Of a stretch of 64,000 nt of DNA, positions 35,001 through 50,000 are shown one piece after another. Below the pieces are notes generated by a model. The model saw nothing but the letters and a program-made list of their open reading frames with translations. It did no database searches and was not told the DNA's origin. The translations under genes and the position numbers were made by a program. How positions within the stretch are numbered: the stretch's first letter is position 1; every line of letters begins with the position of its first letter. Source of the stretch: Prosopocoilus inquinatus. Lineage: Eukaryota > Arthropoda > Insecta > Coleoptera > Lucanidae. The stretch lies in the NCBI GenBank assembly GCA_036172665.1, contig CM069872.1, positions 21,121,001 through 21,185,000 on the forward strand, written 5' to 3'.

Positions 35001-38000
35001 CCTGGTTATACTCTGTAGTATTTCGATTAATACTGTGAATACTATGTTATAGTTGAAACTACTCATATTCTTTATTATACCTGCAAATAAATCATCGTTT
35101 GAATCATTGTTTTAATAATAGGGTAATAGTTGTTACAAATACAGTTAACTTTGACTTTTATTGCTGGGGCGTAGTGAGAAAACAAAAAAAATATGGGAGT
35201 AGTTTCAACTGCAACTACAATGAAAAATTACGTGAAGCAATGGTACAGATATTTTATACTATTAATCGAAATATCCTGCAAAGTGTAAACAGGAGTGCCA
35301 CAAATCAGGGTCAATTGTGTTTAAAAATTAATATCTAGACATTCTGAGCATTCTTTATCACTTTCATTTGTTTGATGTACTTTTTTTTTTTAGTAAAAGC
35401 AACTTTTATTTTTCCTCGCTTGCTTCATTTAAAATTAAAATATGATTTTTTTTAAATTTTTTTATTTAGATACGGGTTGTGACTCACGGTTGAAAAGAGA
35501 AAAGAAAATGCTATTTAGGCCCGATCTTACCACCTCCTGATAAATTTAACAATCGATTAATATCCTAGGAAACTATTATCAGCACAAAGGTTTCCAAGGA
35601 TATTAACCGATGGTTAAATTTATCAGGAGGTGGTAAGATCGGGCCTAAATCGTATAAAAATCCAATATGGCGTCCATTTATAATAAGAAAGTTGCTATCA
35701 ATATCTTGAAAGCTGCCATCTTTTCTTTTATTTCGACTTAACTTGCAGCTATACACTGTCCATTTTCTGCAATAGAGGAAAAGTTTATTTATTTTACGTT
35801 TTAGGAAAAAAGTTATTCTTTATAAAAAGTTTTGCGTGCATTAAAACCTACAAAAATGATAGAAAAGTTTACAAACTGCCTCGTTTATGGCTTTAGAAAA
35901 CATGTTCACTAACTCTCAAAAATTTGCCTAAGTTCAAATTACATTCAGAATTATCGCATTACCTTTATCTGCCAAAGTGATTAATGAAACTATTTTTTAA
36001 GCTCTTGTTGATAAATTATATCTCTAGTTAAAGTTATAAGTAGACTGTGGACATTTAGGCACTAAACAAGTATATTTTAGGGGCCTGAAAAAGGCTCGTA
36101 TATGCGCAAAATAGGCACAAATAAAGTTTAAATAGTCTCCGAAATATTTATACCGAGTGTCCAAATATTAAAAATTTATAAGTAAATTATTATTTTTATT
36201 GTTAATTCTAAATAGCATTCTCGAATAGTTGACTCAGAAAGAACTGATTGTCAAATATTTTTCTATAAATTATTTTAAAAATTGGTTTTCCAAATTTTCT
36301 CCAAGGCATATTTGCTACTGGAAATAATTTACGCAACACTACACAAAACTGATCTTATTTTTTAGATAAAGTTCCTGCGAGTGGGAAAATTTACAAATCG
36401 GGAGTGAAAGAGATTTTAATTTTTTTATATTAAATCACTAAATTAAAACCAAGTGAAACCTATGCAGTTCGGCTTATATATCAATGAAAACTTTTATAGA
36501 AACAAAGGGATTGTTGTTTCATCATTTTGCATAAAAAAGCCGCAATTGTTGCTTTCAAGAGGTATCTACAAGATTCTAAAAAATTGCCATTGTCATATTT
36601 TTTTTTGAATCATAACGGTTGTATTAATCGCTTTAATTTTAATTTATACAAATTTAAAATTTATTCTGAGAATTTTTAAGAAGAAGGCACATTATAGGCA
36701 CTTTTGTCTGAAATAGGCATTTATCCATAAATATGCAAAAATAGGCATTATAAAACTTTACTATTTGAACAGTAACTGCATGAAACGTATTTATAACCAG
36801 GTCCTATCAAACTAGTGTTTAACAAATAGAAAAGGCAAATGCCTAAACTTCCGCAGTCTGGTTATGAGAAACGGGTTACCAAAGAAATATTGATAAATTT
36901 TATGTAAAATGCCCTGACAATTAAAAATTTACAAGGAAAATAAGATACGTCCATACAAACCTAAGTTTATTGACACTCTAGATCCTCAAGAAAATGGGTT
37001 TAGATTAGAATTTTGCTTGTGGCCTGAAGCAGTGGCGCACCCAGAACTTAATTCTGGGAGGGGCACAGTACACTTCTTATGTTTTGGTCGTCTCGTATAC
37101 AAAGCGGAGCAAAATAAGCAAACTACCGAGATATTAAAAAAAAACTTTTATTTCTTTATACACAAGAAAACTGCAAAAAAGAATGGAATTTGATCACAAA
37201 TCACAATTCACAAGGCGAAATCCAACCTCCTGGAGCCTTTCTCTTTTGGAATAGATAGTACTTCATTAGAATCTATATGTACCTCTCTATGAATGTTTAA
37301 ATTTGCAAGTCCATTTAGCCTGTTTTCTCCCATTGTATTTCTTAAATATGATTTGAGTCTTCGTAAAGTTGAAAATGTTCTTTCTGCTGTGCTTGTAGAG
37401 ACGGGTACTGTTGAAAATATTTTGAACAACGTGAAAATATTTGGATACATATCAGCATTGCAAACATTTATGGCATCGATTGCACTTTTTGGAACAGGGG
37501 GGTAATTACCAATTTTAATAAATTTTTGGTACCACAGACGTAATTCTGCTTCTAACACATTTTTACTCAATTCTTGTACATCTTGCTGATAGAAGGACAC
37601 TAAGATATGAAAATCGTCTATTTGTTTCTGTGTAACAGATTTTCCACTAGTATGAAGCAGAACCATAAAGTTACTAAGTATTGTTTTGTGTTTGGAAAAT
37701 CGGTCTTTTAGGTTCGTTAGAAAAGAATCTATCCATGGTAAAAATATTGAAAGCTGGTAATATTTTATGCAATTTTCAGTGGGTATATTACTTCGATGTA
37801 TTTGTTTCGCTGTTACTCTTGGTATTTTGATATTAGTACCAAATATTTCAGCTTTCTGCTTAGCCTCTTCAAAAATTTTAGTAAACTCATCGTCAGCATT
37901 TTCACGTACGTTTTGTAGGGATGAGATCACATCCTCAGCATTACTCATTGCATATGCGAGATCGATATCTTTCGTTTGAAGTATTTTGCTGAGAGGAAGA

Positions 38001-41000
38001 GTAAATCCCAGAAGCCTTTCTAAGCACAAAAGAGAAATAATAAAATGTGGTTGGCTCAGCGCACCGATAAGAACGAATGCGCTTGAATTGGAATCTTTGT
38101 CTTTCCATGAAGATATTTCTTGTAGCGAAATAAAGACTGGCTTTAGTAGTTAAACCATAATCATGACAGAATCATGTCTTTGTACCCATCTCGTTGGACA
38201 TAATTGTTTCAATCGATTACTATGTGATTCTGGTAGTAAAGCTTGGACATTACTTTTTAGTACTTAGTTGCTTTTTCGGTGTATTCATTTTGTATTTTCC
38301 AACTAATGTATGTAGCATTTCGACCACATGTCTCAAAATGTAATTTTAGCTTATTATCGCCGGACTGAATACGTGCCCGTAGCAGCGCACGAAAATTTCC
38401 CTCATTTTCTTCCGGTTCAATGGTAATGTTAAACTCCCCATAGTCTCTATGAGCGCGCAATGGCAAACACTGTCGTCCACACAATACCACAGTTTTTATA
38501 ATAGGATCCAGTTTCTCTTGGTTTTCGCGAATCTGCTGAGCTCTAGCGATGTCGACTTGAGTTTCTATAGATTGCAAATTACCAGATTGAATTGCTAAAA
38601 AATTGTCAGCTTTTATAGTAGCAGTTAGATGGTAGTGACAATTTTGATGATTCCGAAAATTCTCCAAAGCATTTTTCGAATTTCTATATGGAAGAGTCAC
38701 GAGCTGGCCAGTATTTTGAGATGAAGTACTTCCGACCTGTTATGGCGCGAAAATAAAACAATATTTACAATAAACAAAAAAAATCATTAGATTTGGAATA
38801 AGCCAGCCACTTATAAGTATCTAACCATGAATAATTAAATTTTCTCATTTTGACGCCGAACTTTGTGGTAGGAAAATCAAATTTTCTATCTGGAATCGCC
38901 AAGTTCTGAAGTATATCTATTTTGTCTCTATCGTTCAGTAGTTGCTTTTGTTTATAAAAGGATATGTCTTGATTGTCATGATTCTGATGAACCGAATAGT
39001 CTAAAGCGAGTGAAGCGTCCTCCAAGTAAGTTGCAGCTTGTATTTGCACGTTTGTGGCGGAAATACAATAACCCTTAAAAATTAAAAAAAAAAATAAGAG
39101 AAAAATTCAAAAAATATTTATAAATTATGTTTTGATAAAGTACCGATTTCAACAACCATTAAAATTTAGGAAATTATCAAATTGCGCGAACGGTAATATA
39201 CTAAACTAATAGAAATAGTAGGTAATAACGTCGGCTTCGCTGGTACTTTGTGATTCCACGCTTTCATCTATTTTGGGCTTTTTGTTCTGAAAGAAGTTCA
39301 ACAAAGTCAACGTCTTCATCTTCCGTTTCTCGCTCATCGTGGATAAACTGGTAATCAAAATTTTATCTTCAAATCAAATACGCAGTCAGTTCAATCTGCT
39401 ATGTATACATATTATCTCAACGAAGAAAATGAATAATAAAGTAACTTTAGTTTTACTTACGTGATTTAAAAGTATCTTTACTTAAATATGAAGAGAAATA
39501 ATTCAAAATGAACTAAGGAACAATGAACACAAAAACGTTTAAAAAATGTAAAACTTTCACGACAAAAATACGAACGCGTACTGCGTGTTTTTGCGCATTG
39601 CGTAGTGTTGCCAGTGTTCAGTCGAAAACTTGCCGGTCGCAAATAAAAAACACTGTACCAAAACAAATTGCGACCTAAGTACCTAACGTAACGGTATTAT
39701 CCCAAATATTTTTTTATTATTTACAGTTAGCTAGCAGTCCCTGGCTTCCACTGGCCGAGGATAGTTTTGACCACAGAGTTGTGACCTTAGAATTGTAATA
39801 ATAGGACATTTTACTCATTTTTCAAGAAATTCATGATTTCAACTTCGACCGATCTACATACATTTCAATACAATCACAATTCATTTTCAACAATATTAGT
39901 TAATACATAGTGTAATGTAAGATAGTGTTTTGAAAAAAGTTAAAACAACGATTTTATTTGACTGGCTTGGTGTGAAACAAACACGACCGGCGCATATGGG
40001 GGGGGGGCACGTGCCCCAGTGCCCCCCCCCCTGGGTGCGCCACTGGCTGAAGGAAATGGAGACAATTGACTTTTTTATCATAAAAGTTTATTTTCGGATG
40101 AAGTCTACTTTTCTACAAACGGGACAGTACCATCTTCAAGTTGCAGATATTGGTCAGGAGAAAATCCAAATTTTAGAATTAAAACAAATTATAATCAAAG
40201 ATTTAGGAATATAAATGTGTGATGTGCGGGATTTTGGTAACAAAATTGTTGGCCTTTATTTTTTCTAAGAAAATTTGAATCAATTAAATTATTTGCAAAT
40301 GTCAGAAAATTTTATCGTTACTGGCGGATGTGAATTTGGAACACATTTATTTTCAACAGGATGGATGTCCTGCACATTCCACAAATTTTATGAAAGGATG
40401 GATGGCTTGATGACCATTTGCCTGGAAAATGGATCGGACATTTTGAACCAATACATTGGCCAGGGTAAAAATTTAAAAATTTTAATAGAAAAAATAGCAA
40501 CAGGTAATTAATGAAATAGAAATTGAAACGTTAAGAAACGTGTATAGAGAATTTAGATACAGGGTAGAAAGTGCGTAGAAGTGGATGGGGATTACATTGA
40601 TTATTTTTCCCCATATTATTTAAGAACTGTGTAATTTATAAGGCCAACTTAATTGCGGTTTCAATTTTTTAATAAAGGAAATGCTTAAAACAATTGAAAC
40701 AATGAAGAATATGCCAAAATTTCATGTCACTCTACCATTGCAGAAAATCCACGGACACACTGTATATTTTCAAATCTAATAACTTTTGTATCAAACTTTT
40801 TTTCATATTTCTTATAATTCGAAGTTATTGGATATTAAAGAAAACAGCGATTTTCAGTTTTTCTTCGATATTATCGAAACCATTACAAATTTTAAAATAT
40901 TCTCTACGTCATTTAAATAAGCGCATAAAACTGCAAAACTTTGCCTATTTAATCAAATCTGTATCTTCACTAATAAGAAAGTTACTCATGGTAGCCTACT

Positions 41001-44000
41001 AAATTCGGGACGCACAGTATAGACTGGCCATTTCCGAGCCCAAGCATCCCCATGCTTTTATAATAAAATGTCAAAATATGCATTTATACACGGTGAAAAG
41101 GTTGTTCCACCATGTCACGCTTACCGAGGTGGCGCAGGGTTTTCAGAGGGTAGAGCTTTAAATACAAATGTTTTACTTTTTATTAATATTAAGTTTAAGC
41201 TGTTGAGGGTTTTTCGTGGTACAAAAATTGGGTGGTTGCGGTCCTGGTCGTCCATGCAGCGACTGCAGTTAGCGTTGGCCTGGCCCGGATGGCGACGTAC
41301 CTTGCCTCCGGACTGCGGTTGTAGCTGCGATGGTCAAGGACGGCTAGTTGCGACGTTTATGCTATCGGTGGCAGATGACTACGGTCGATCTTGCGGTCCT
41401 GGACGAAGTGGCGTGTCCTTGATGCGGCAAGCAAGGATGCGGTAGTGGCTTCAGCTGGGCAGGCTGATTCGGCTCACCGGGATTGAAGTTGGCAGCTTCT
41501 GGCTGGTTATTGACGGGGGATAGCAGAAAGGCGTCCTACAATCGACCTCAGGATGATGGTTTCGAGAACAGCGTCCTTGGTCGCAGGATGGTCCTGGGCG
41601 GCTCCCCTTCTTCATGGCACTAATGCCCACCGGAGTCAAGCTGCGCCCGACTGACTTTCCAAGTTTTAACCTGCATTTTTTATACGCAATTTTTGTTTAT
41701 TCACGCATTATGTTATTCCTAATGTGTCCTGTGTTCTTTGTATCACTTGATGTAATCGCTTACCCCAGTTGCCGCGATTCTGCCGATGTTTTATTATGAA
41801 ATATGAACTATGTTATATCGGGTTACCACACTTATTGTTATTACAATCTGACAGTGTTGAAATTACCCTCTATTTCACAAGCCCCCGTGCTTTAATAATT
41901 TTTTTTTATTATTGTTTAGGAAAAACTTCCATTGTGGCAATATGCTTTCGCATATATTCCGACATTTAGCCATAAGTTACGTCCTGTGCGTAACGAGTTA
42001 TTAATAATTTTGTCTTCTAGAAACACGACTACATTTTTAAGTTCGATAAGAGCTGGTACACACGAGCTTGGACTGTGATATTCGACTTCATCGAAGAGAT
42101 ACTGAAACAAAACCATCTTATTTATCGGTCCAAAGTGATCACCAACCTTGTAGACCTTTTTAAAGGAATGTCCCTTTGTAAAGTGCGAGCAATGAAACAC
42201 GCCGGCGTAATCTTTGGTATAGTATTCTTTAGATTCGTGTGAACAATACCCCCGACTGACACCCCCGCTTCAGCTCTTAAGTTCGCAGTTAACTGTTCGA
42301 ATTTCTTGAAAACCACACAAAGAGATTTGAAGAATGAACAGGAATCGTACCTCAACTCGGTTGAAAACGCAGACAGAATTGAGCGACACATGTTTGACAT
42401 TGCCAGGAAGCGAGATACACTCTACGAATACTTAAAAATTTTGTATGCAATCATCTTGAGGAACTAGTAAGTAAATTCTGGCGGTCTTCAAGAATTAAAC
42501 AAAATATTTTCAGCGCGTGCAATGACAAATATTTGGTAACCATGCGTGTAATGTGCGCTGTCGATATCTATAGTTTGTTACGAGCATTGCCAGAGTTATT
42601 CTTTTGCAAACTTAAATGTGTTCCGATGCTAATAAAATTACTTTCCGATCAGGTGCGGACTTACGACCGTTGTAAATGTAATTAGGGTAACGTATCCTTG
42701 TTTCGCAGGACAAGAAAGTGCGAGCGAGTGCGATGAAGACGCTCGAAAAGCTCTTCCGAAATGACAAGTATAAGGCGTACATGGACGGATTCATGGTGAA
42801 GATTTTATGTGCCTTGCACGAAGCACTGTACGACGTTAATTTAAATGTGGCCGCCTCGGCCATCGATGTAACCGCAAATATAGTAAGAATGTAAGTGGAT
42901 AATTTTATTTACCACCAAAATATTGTTGAATTTTGGTTGAATTCTTGACTTCCGGTTGGAACAACAGATACCGATAACCGATAATTTTACTACCTCCGTA
43001 TTGATACCCGGGTATATAGTTTCCCGTTACCCTATAAGTACCTGTTACCCGATAAGTATCCTATATCTGATAACTACATAGTTGGATATCCGATAAATGT
43101 CGAATAAGAATTGAATGAAGTAACTCATCCCCACTTAAGCGAAATGTAACGAAGGTCACGTCTGCACGTCAGGCGAAATTTACGGCCGTATTCATAGTGC
43201 TTCCTCAAGGCTTGAGGCTTCCTCATTATGTCGCCAACAGTAGGGGATAAAAATTTATTAACTACAAGATTAAAAAGTCCGTATTTATATTGCTTTTATA
43301 AGGATTTCCTTTCCTACGTAAAGGCGAGTTGGAACTTCACACAGAAATCTTTGGCAATCCTCAATATCCTCATACACGGAACTGGGCCAAACGAAATTCC
43401 TAGTAAATTTGAGAAATGCAGGTTGGTTGCATAGGAAGTACCTAAGTAAGCAAGTAATTAGTGTTTGATATACGATATTTTACTATACCGGGTGTCCGGC
43501 GCCATGTGCTCACCCTTCTAGAATCTTTATTTATTAATCGATTAACCTGAATTTAGGAGACGATAAACTAAACAAAAAATGGAATTTTTCTACATACTGA
43601 TAGTCGTCATAGGACTTCCGGTTTCGCCGGAACTTGTCAACTTTCTTATTTTAAATGGAACACTATATATTTTTACATATTTAAAGTCTGCGGAGCATTA
43701 CGAGTCCGAATACGTATCAATTGTTAATTTTGGTTTCCATGAAAACGAAAAAAAAACTTTTTTATTTTTCAATCTAGAAAGCCATGAATTGCATTTTTTC
43801 GATCTAATGCGATCAAGTGTTTCGAAAAAATCACTCCTTTGATGGTATTTTGATTTTTAACATTTTTACTTTTTACAGTATTTGAAATTTTCGTTAGCTC
43901 TTAACTCATTTTTTTCGATAGAACCTCATATGTTTCTTAGCTTAGTTCAACAGAACATTTTTTTCTGAATACGCTGATACCAAATACGTCATATTTTCTT

Positions 44001-47000
44001 TGAAAATAATTTAAAACAGAGCATGTTTTATTGAAATTTTACACTCCCTTTATTTCAAATGACTTTCAAAGAAAATATGACGTATTTGGTATCAGCGTAC
44101 TCAGAAAAAAAATGTTCAGTTGAACTAAGCTAAGGAACATATCGAAACATTCTATCGAAAAAAATGAGTTAAGAGCTAATGAAAATTTTAAATACTGTAA
44201 AAATGTTAAAAATCAAAATACCACCAGTGGAGTGATTTTTTCGAAACACTTGATCGCATTAGATCGAAAAAATGCGATTCATAGCTTTCTAGATTGAAAA
44301 ATAAAAAAGTTTTTTTTTCGTTGTCATGGTAACCAAAATTAACAATTGATACGTATTCGGACTCGTAATACTCCGTAGATTTTAAATGTCTAAAAATATA
44401 TAGGGTGTTCCATTTAAAATAAGAAAGTTGATATCACTTCCGGCGAAACCGGAAGTCCTATGACGACTATCAGTATGTCGAAAAATTCCATTTTTTGTTT
44501 AGTTTATCGTCTCTAAAATTCAGGTTAATCGATTAATAAATAAAGATTCTAGAAAGGTGAGCACATGGCGCGGGACATCCGGTATATTAGAAATATCGAT
44601 ATATTTATTAAAAATATCGATATACAGAATGTTGAAAAATTTATTTGCCAAATTTCTTGGGCAAGTAAAGGAAGCCAAAATAAGACTATTTTATTATACA
44701 ACATAGGGTCAGAAATTAATAATTACCTATTAAGACAGAAAAAATGACTTAATATTGCAGAATACTAAAGAAATTATTAACGTACCAAAACGAGGTAATT
44801 AAATGAATAAAATTTTTATTATTTGGGGTGTCGTAAAAGTTCCCGCAATTTGTTTACGGACAATTTTTTGATGTTCTTTACGGATTTTCAATTCTAAAAA
44901 ATGCTAATTGTTTTGAATTTTCCGTCAAATTTTAATCTGGTATGTGTTTGTTCAATTCCACGCTTAATTTGAGTTAAGAGAACTGTGATTCATCAAAATA
45001 AGCGAGTCATAACTACACATGGTAGTAATGAAGATGATTGACATTGTTCAGACGACGCGTTTTAAGAAATCTGTTGTCTATGACACCGTGAAACAGTGAT
45101 TCAGGGAAACTGTTTGAATCGCGGACCACGATATGTAAAAGCTACTTAAGGGGGCGCGATACCAAATCTTTCACAGCGAGTTTCTCCGTTATGCGTCAAT
45201 CAAATGTCACCAAACTAGGAGGTCTACTTCACTTCTACCTAGAGAAGCAATTCTCTTATTTGAGATGAATATGATGCGACAGTTTTTGAGAAACTCTAAA
45301 AAAACGAAAATCCAATACATTTATATGAGAAAATGTCCTTATGGTAAATCAGTTAATGTAACATAGATGGCGATGGAATCGGCAAACTCATCACAAGCTG
45401 TGTTAGCCCCGCCTTTTGTAATAAAAACAAGCGAGTACAGTTTATAATCGTTTTCTCTGATGTCAGATTTTGATACCTGGGATCAAATCGCTTATAAAAA
45501 TTAGTAACTGAATCCTTGTCTATTTTCTTCCAAGATGTGAAATCATACGAGGAAAAAATTTTGAGCAAGCCTCCTTTTCTAATATTAGAATTATTTTTCC
45601 TTTACCTTATAAGTTTCTGTTTTTTTTTTTAACCCCATCAAACGACCACCTCAAAATTTTGAATTTAGCCGTACTTCAGAGTAATTATAGCAAAGGTTAC
45701 TTACGTAATAATGTAATTGTAATAATAAGAGATACATTAGTAAATAGAGGCGGCCTTAACAGTTGCGAGACCCCGGGCGAGAAATTTTTGCGGGGCCCTT
45801 GGTGTAGGGGAAAGAGTTTGTCCTCTTCTCCATTATAAAGAGCAGAAAATACTAAATAAGTTTTAAAAAGTAGGTAAAATAATTTCAAGTGACTGTTATT
45901 TATTTGAAATGTAACTGTGGAAACAAAGGACTAACATTGCGAAATAAAATTGTGACTATGAAATAAAAGGGTGTCTGTAAAATAAAGATGTACAAGAAAA
46001 AGAGAAAAAGACGTTCAATTGATAATTAAAATTAAAATAAAATTTCATCAAATCTATTTAAAATAAAACAAAAAACGATCGGATGAAAATAAAAATGTGT
46101 AAAACTAAGAATAAGTCGTCAAATCGATATAACTAAAGACAACAAAGGATTTAATCTGAAGTATTAAAGACTAAAATGTAAAATGAAATATTCTCAAACT
46201 GAACAAATGAAAAAAAGACAACAAAAGTTAATCTAATTGATAATTAAAAAATAAAAAATCGTATTAAATAAATCAAACGAAAGAAAAAACAAGAAACAAA
46301 AAAAAATGATGGATGAAAATAAAAATTATAAAAAAAATTAATCGTTAAATGAAAAAATATAATTAAAAAGTAAAGAAAGCTGACTTTCTAACTAACTTTC
46401 TATTAAAAAGTAAATGAACCGGAGATTTTTAAAAAGTGGTTGAATAACGTAAATAGTTGTGTTTTGACAGAAAAATCGCCCGAGTATACAGGGAGATTCA
46501 GACAACCCATTCATTAAAAGTTTACGGACTTCTTCTTTGAATTTCTGTTTCATATTTTGCGGTTTTAAGTTAGCGATAATGATCTATTAAAATATAATAT
46601 TTCCAACTTTCAAGCACTTCCGCTTGTACCGGAAGTTGCTGTCAACTTTCTTATTTTAAATAGAATATCCCATTTTTTATTGCATTTCTGAAATCTTCAT
46701 GAAATTCTAAAAATGTTTTGTGTAACATGTGATACAAGAAAATTAGCCGTTTTAGAAATATTTCCATAAAAAAAGTTCAAAGTTGCAGTACCTTGTTTAT
46801 GATGCTGCCATCTTTGTGTAACAAAAGCCGTAATTTCAATTTTTGAGCTGTAGTAGGCTATGCAAATAAGCTTTCAGGTCATACCTAGTTTCACAAGAAA
46901 TCGTTTACGGGCTGGTTGAAAAGTAACTTCTATTCGTACTGATTTCAACTGTCGAAAAGTCATGTTTTTAAATAGAATACCCAGTATTTTTTTATACCAT

Positions 47001-50000
47001 AAGAATCAGAATTAAATGTTCTTTCGAAATGTGTTAGCATCCTCTATACCCATCTCTTACCTTTCTCTTTCTATTCATGATTTTCTCTTTGACACATCAA
47101 TTTTTTCACTTTTCAGTATTATTCCTGATTAGTGTGCTATGAAAGTTTAACAAACTGAGGTTTTTTAATAAATAAATCAGAAGTATTAAAAATAGTACAC
47201 AAATTGTTGGTTATAATATTGGCTCTAAGTTGTCCTTGGCTATTATTTATTAGTAATAATTTTCTACTGAATCTAAGTAATAACGCATTTTCCTCGATAT
47301 AACAATTAACTTCTTGAATTGTCGATTTTTTTTATCATCAAATACATTTAATATATCTGTGTTTGATTATTCATTTTTTGGTTCTTCGTAGCGATTAAAT
47401 TGTTTTTTTTTAATTCCCACTAGACGGATGATTTCAAAAATTATAATTTCTCTAGTTTTCATAGCCCACTATTTAAAAATAATACCGAAAAGTGGAAAAC
47501 AATTACGTGCTAATAAGAAATCATCGATAACGAGTGAAATATAAGATATAGGTATAGAGAATGCTAATACAGGACGAAAGAACATTTAATCCTCAGTCAC
47601 ATGGTATAAAAATATACTAGGCGTTCCATTTAAAAAACATGACTTTTCGACAGTTGAAATTAGTTCGAATAGAAGTTACTTTTCAACCAGCCTGTAAGTA
47701 ATCAAGTGCAAAACCGGACATGATCTGAAAGAATGTTACTGTAGCCTACTACAGGCCAAAAATTGGCATCATTGCTTTTGTTGCACAAAGATGGCAGTAT
47801 CATAACCAAGGTTCTACAAGTCTGAGTTATTTTTAAAAAATTAAAATATCTCGGAAACGGTTAATTTTTCTTGTATCACATGTTGCACAAAATATTTTTA
47901 GAATTTTATGATGATTTCAAAAAAGTATTAAAAATTGGGGTATTCCATTTAAAATAAGAAAGTTGACAGCAACTTGCGGTATAAGCGGAAGTGTCCGAAA
48001 TTTGAAAATATTATATTTTGATAGATCCATATTGTTAACTTATAACTGCAAAATATGAAACAGAAATTCTAAGGAGAAATCCGTAAACTTTTAATGAAAT
48101 GGTTGCCTGAATCTCCCTGTATATATATATAACGTTTTGTCTGTGTAAGTCATTTTGAAGCAAAGGATACCTGGAACACAAAGAGGATTAAAAAAATGCT
48201 GTGCCGACTTTATTTTTAAATAGTAAGTGGCAGATGGTTACATGTTTCAATCATTAAACATTATACTTTTCTCAGATGAGAATGATCAGCACAATAGCAA
48301 TAGAGAAGAAAATATAACTTCAGTGATTCCAACATCTTCTGTTGTATCAACTGGAGAAATGCTTCTGCAACATTCCACGTCAACAGAACCTGATGCGGAA
48401 GGTAAAATTTACATTAATCTCCAAATTGCACACACATAAAATTTTTTGGGATTAATTGTAATCTGCCTAATCGGTGTTAAATATGGATAAAGTTTTGCCT
48501 AAAAAGTAGAAAATGTTTATCTAATTTGGCATTATTATTGTCTTTTTCCGACTAAATTGTGTCTGAAAGTGAGTATTTACTCCAACAACGATAAGTTCTA
48601 GTCCTACTTTTACATGGTGAATATGCAAACTCCGTTTGTTTTAACTCAACAAACGGATGGACGCGCAGAAACACCAAAAAAGTGTTCCCTGGCGTCCAAA
48701 AGTGTTAGAATTAACTCCAGATTTATATCAGTGCATTGCTAAATACGTGAATTCATTTAAAAAAAAAACACACATGATGTTCCTTGTATGCTCAAAGCAA
48801 GAACAAATTTGTTTATATACTGTAATTTAGAAATGTCTCCCAATATTCTCTGGGTAAATAGAACGCAAAATAATAATTCGAGTAATTCTATAAATTTCCT
48901 TCCAAAAATAGATAATAGGGGAGTTATAAGCCCTGAAAGAGAAGTGGAAAATATTGTGTTTTGCCAATATATTTTGGATCCTTTAAGTTATCAATCTAAT
49001 ATTTTAAACTTACGTATTAGGCACCTAACTGCGCATTATCGACATATTTGTCAGATCCTCCCTTCTTTTTAAGGGGTATTTTGCAAGGGTAGCTTTCAGT
49101 ATTTTATCCCTAACTTTTTATTTTTTACATATTTTTTTTAAATTTTTTTAGATATCATGGCAATAAAAATTATAAAATGTGATGTCTACTTTTGGATTAA
49201 ACGAGTAAACTTCATTTCCAAGGGACAAGATGAGAAATTTGTTTCATTTTTAAATCGTGGTGTATGATAGACGTTTCATAGACCCTATTAAACTTGCGGC
49301 ACACAAAAAGTTTTTAAGTATAAAATCGCGTATGATTGCAGTTCGACGTAAAAAACAGTTACAAGATTATTACCTACGTTTACCTAGTTTAATTATTATT
49401 ATTTTTATAAAATTTTACGTAATATTAAGGCTAGTTTACATTATCTGATTTTCATTCAATTTTCAGTTTCGAGTAGCTCAAAGGTGATATTTTTGCCTTT
49501 ACACTATTCGATTTTCTATTCGAGACGCTAGTGTCATTCGAGTATAAAATTGAACAGAGAAATCAAATACAAAAATCGAATAATGTTAACTAGCCTTTAG
49601 TTATGACTACCTTATATTATACACTACTAAAATAAAACATATAGCTGGGTATCTGTTAGTTTTATTGTTGTCAATTTGTTAATATTCATAAGGTTTGTTT
49701 GTTTGTTGCACTAGCACTAGTGCACACTCAGAGTATCTTCATTTTCAAATAATTTACGGCGTTCTTACTAGATGACGCAATGTCGTAATATAGTTCGCCG
49801 GTCGAAGTACAACTGGTCAACTAATTACTCTGAAAATCTTTACACATTTAAACAAGAAGAATTGATTACACAACTGTAATTTTTTATTGCGGCAATATTG
49901 CTCTGCTTTTTGTTATACTGAGTACCACCATTGCTGTAGCGGAGTTAATTGTCTCCGCAGCCCTCGCGTTTGTTTACACGCTACGGTCTAATATCTTATA

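Noticed and set aside
43579..43842. 87-codon ORF in the 1.1-kb foldback
   Set aside because: It is one arm of the palindrome, with the inverse frame broken in the other arm; no similarity to transposases.
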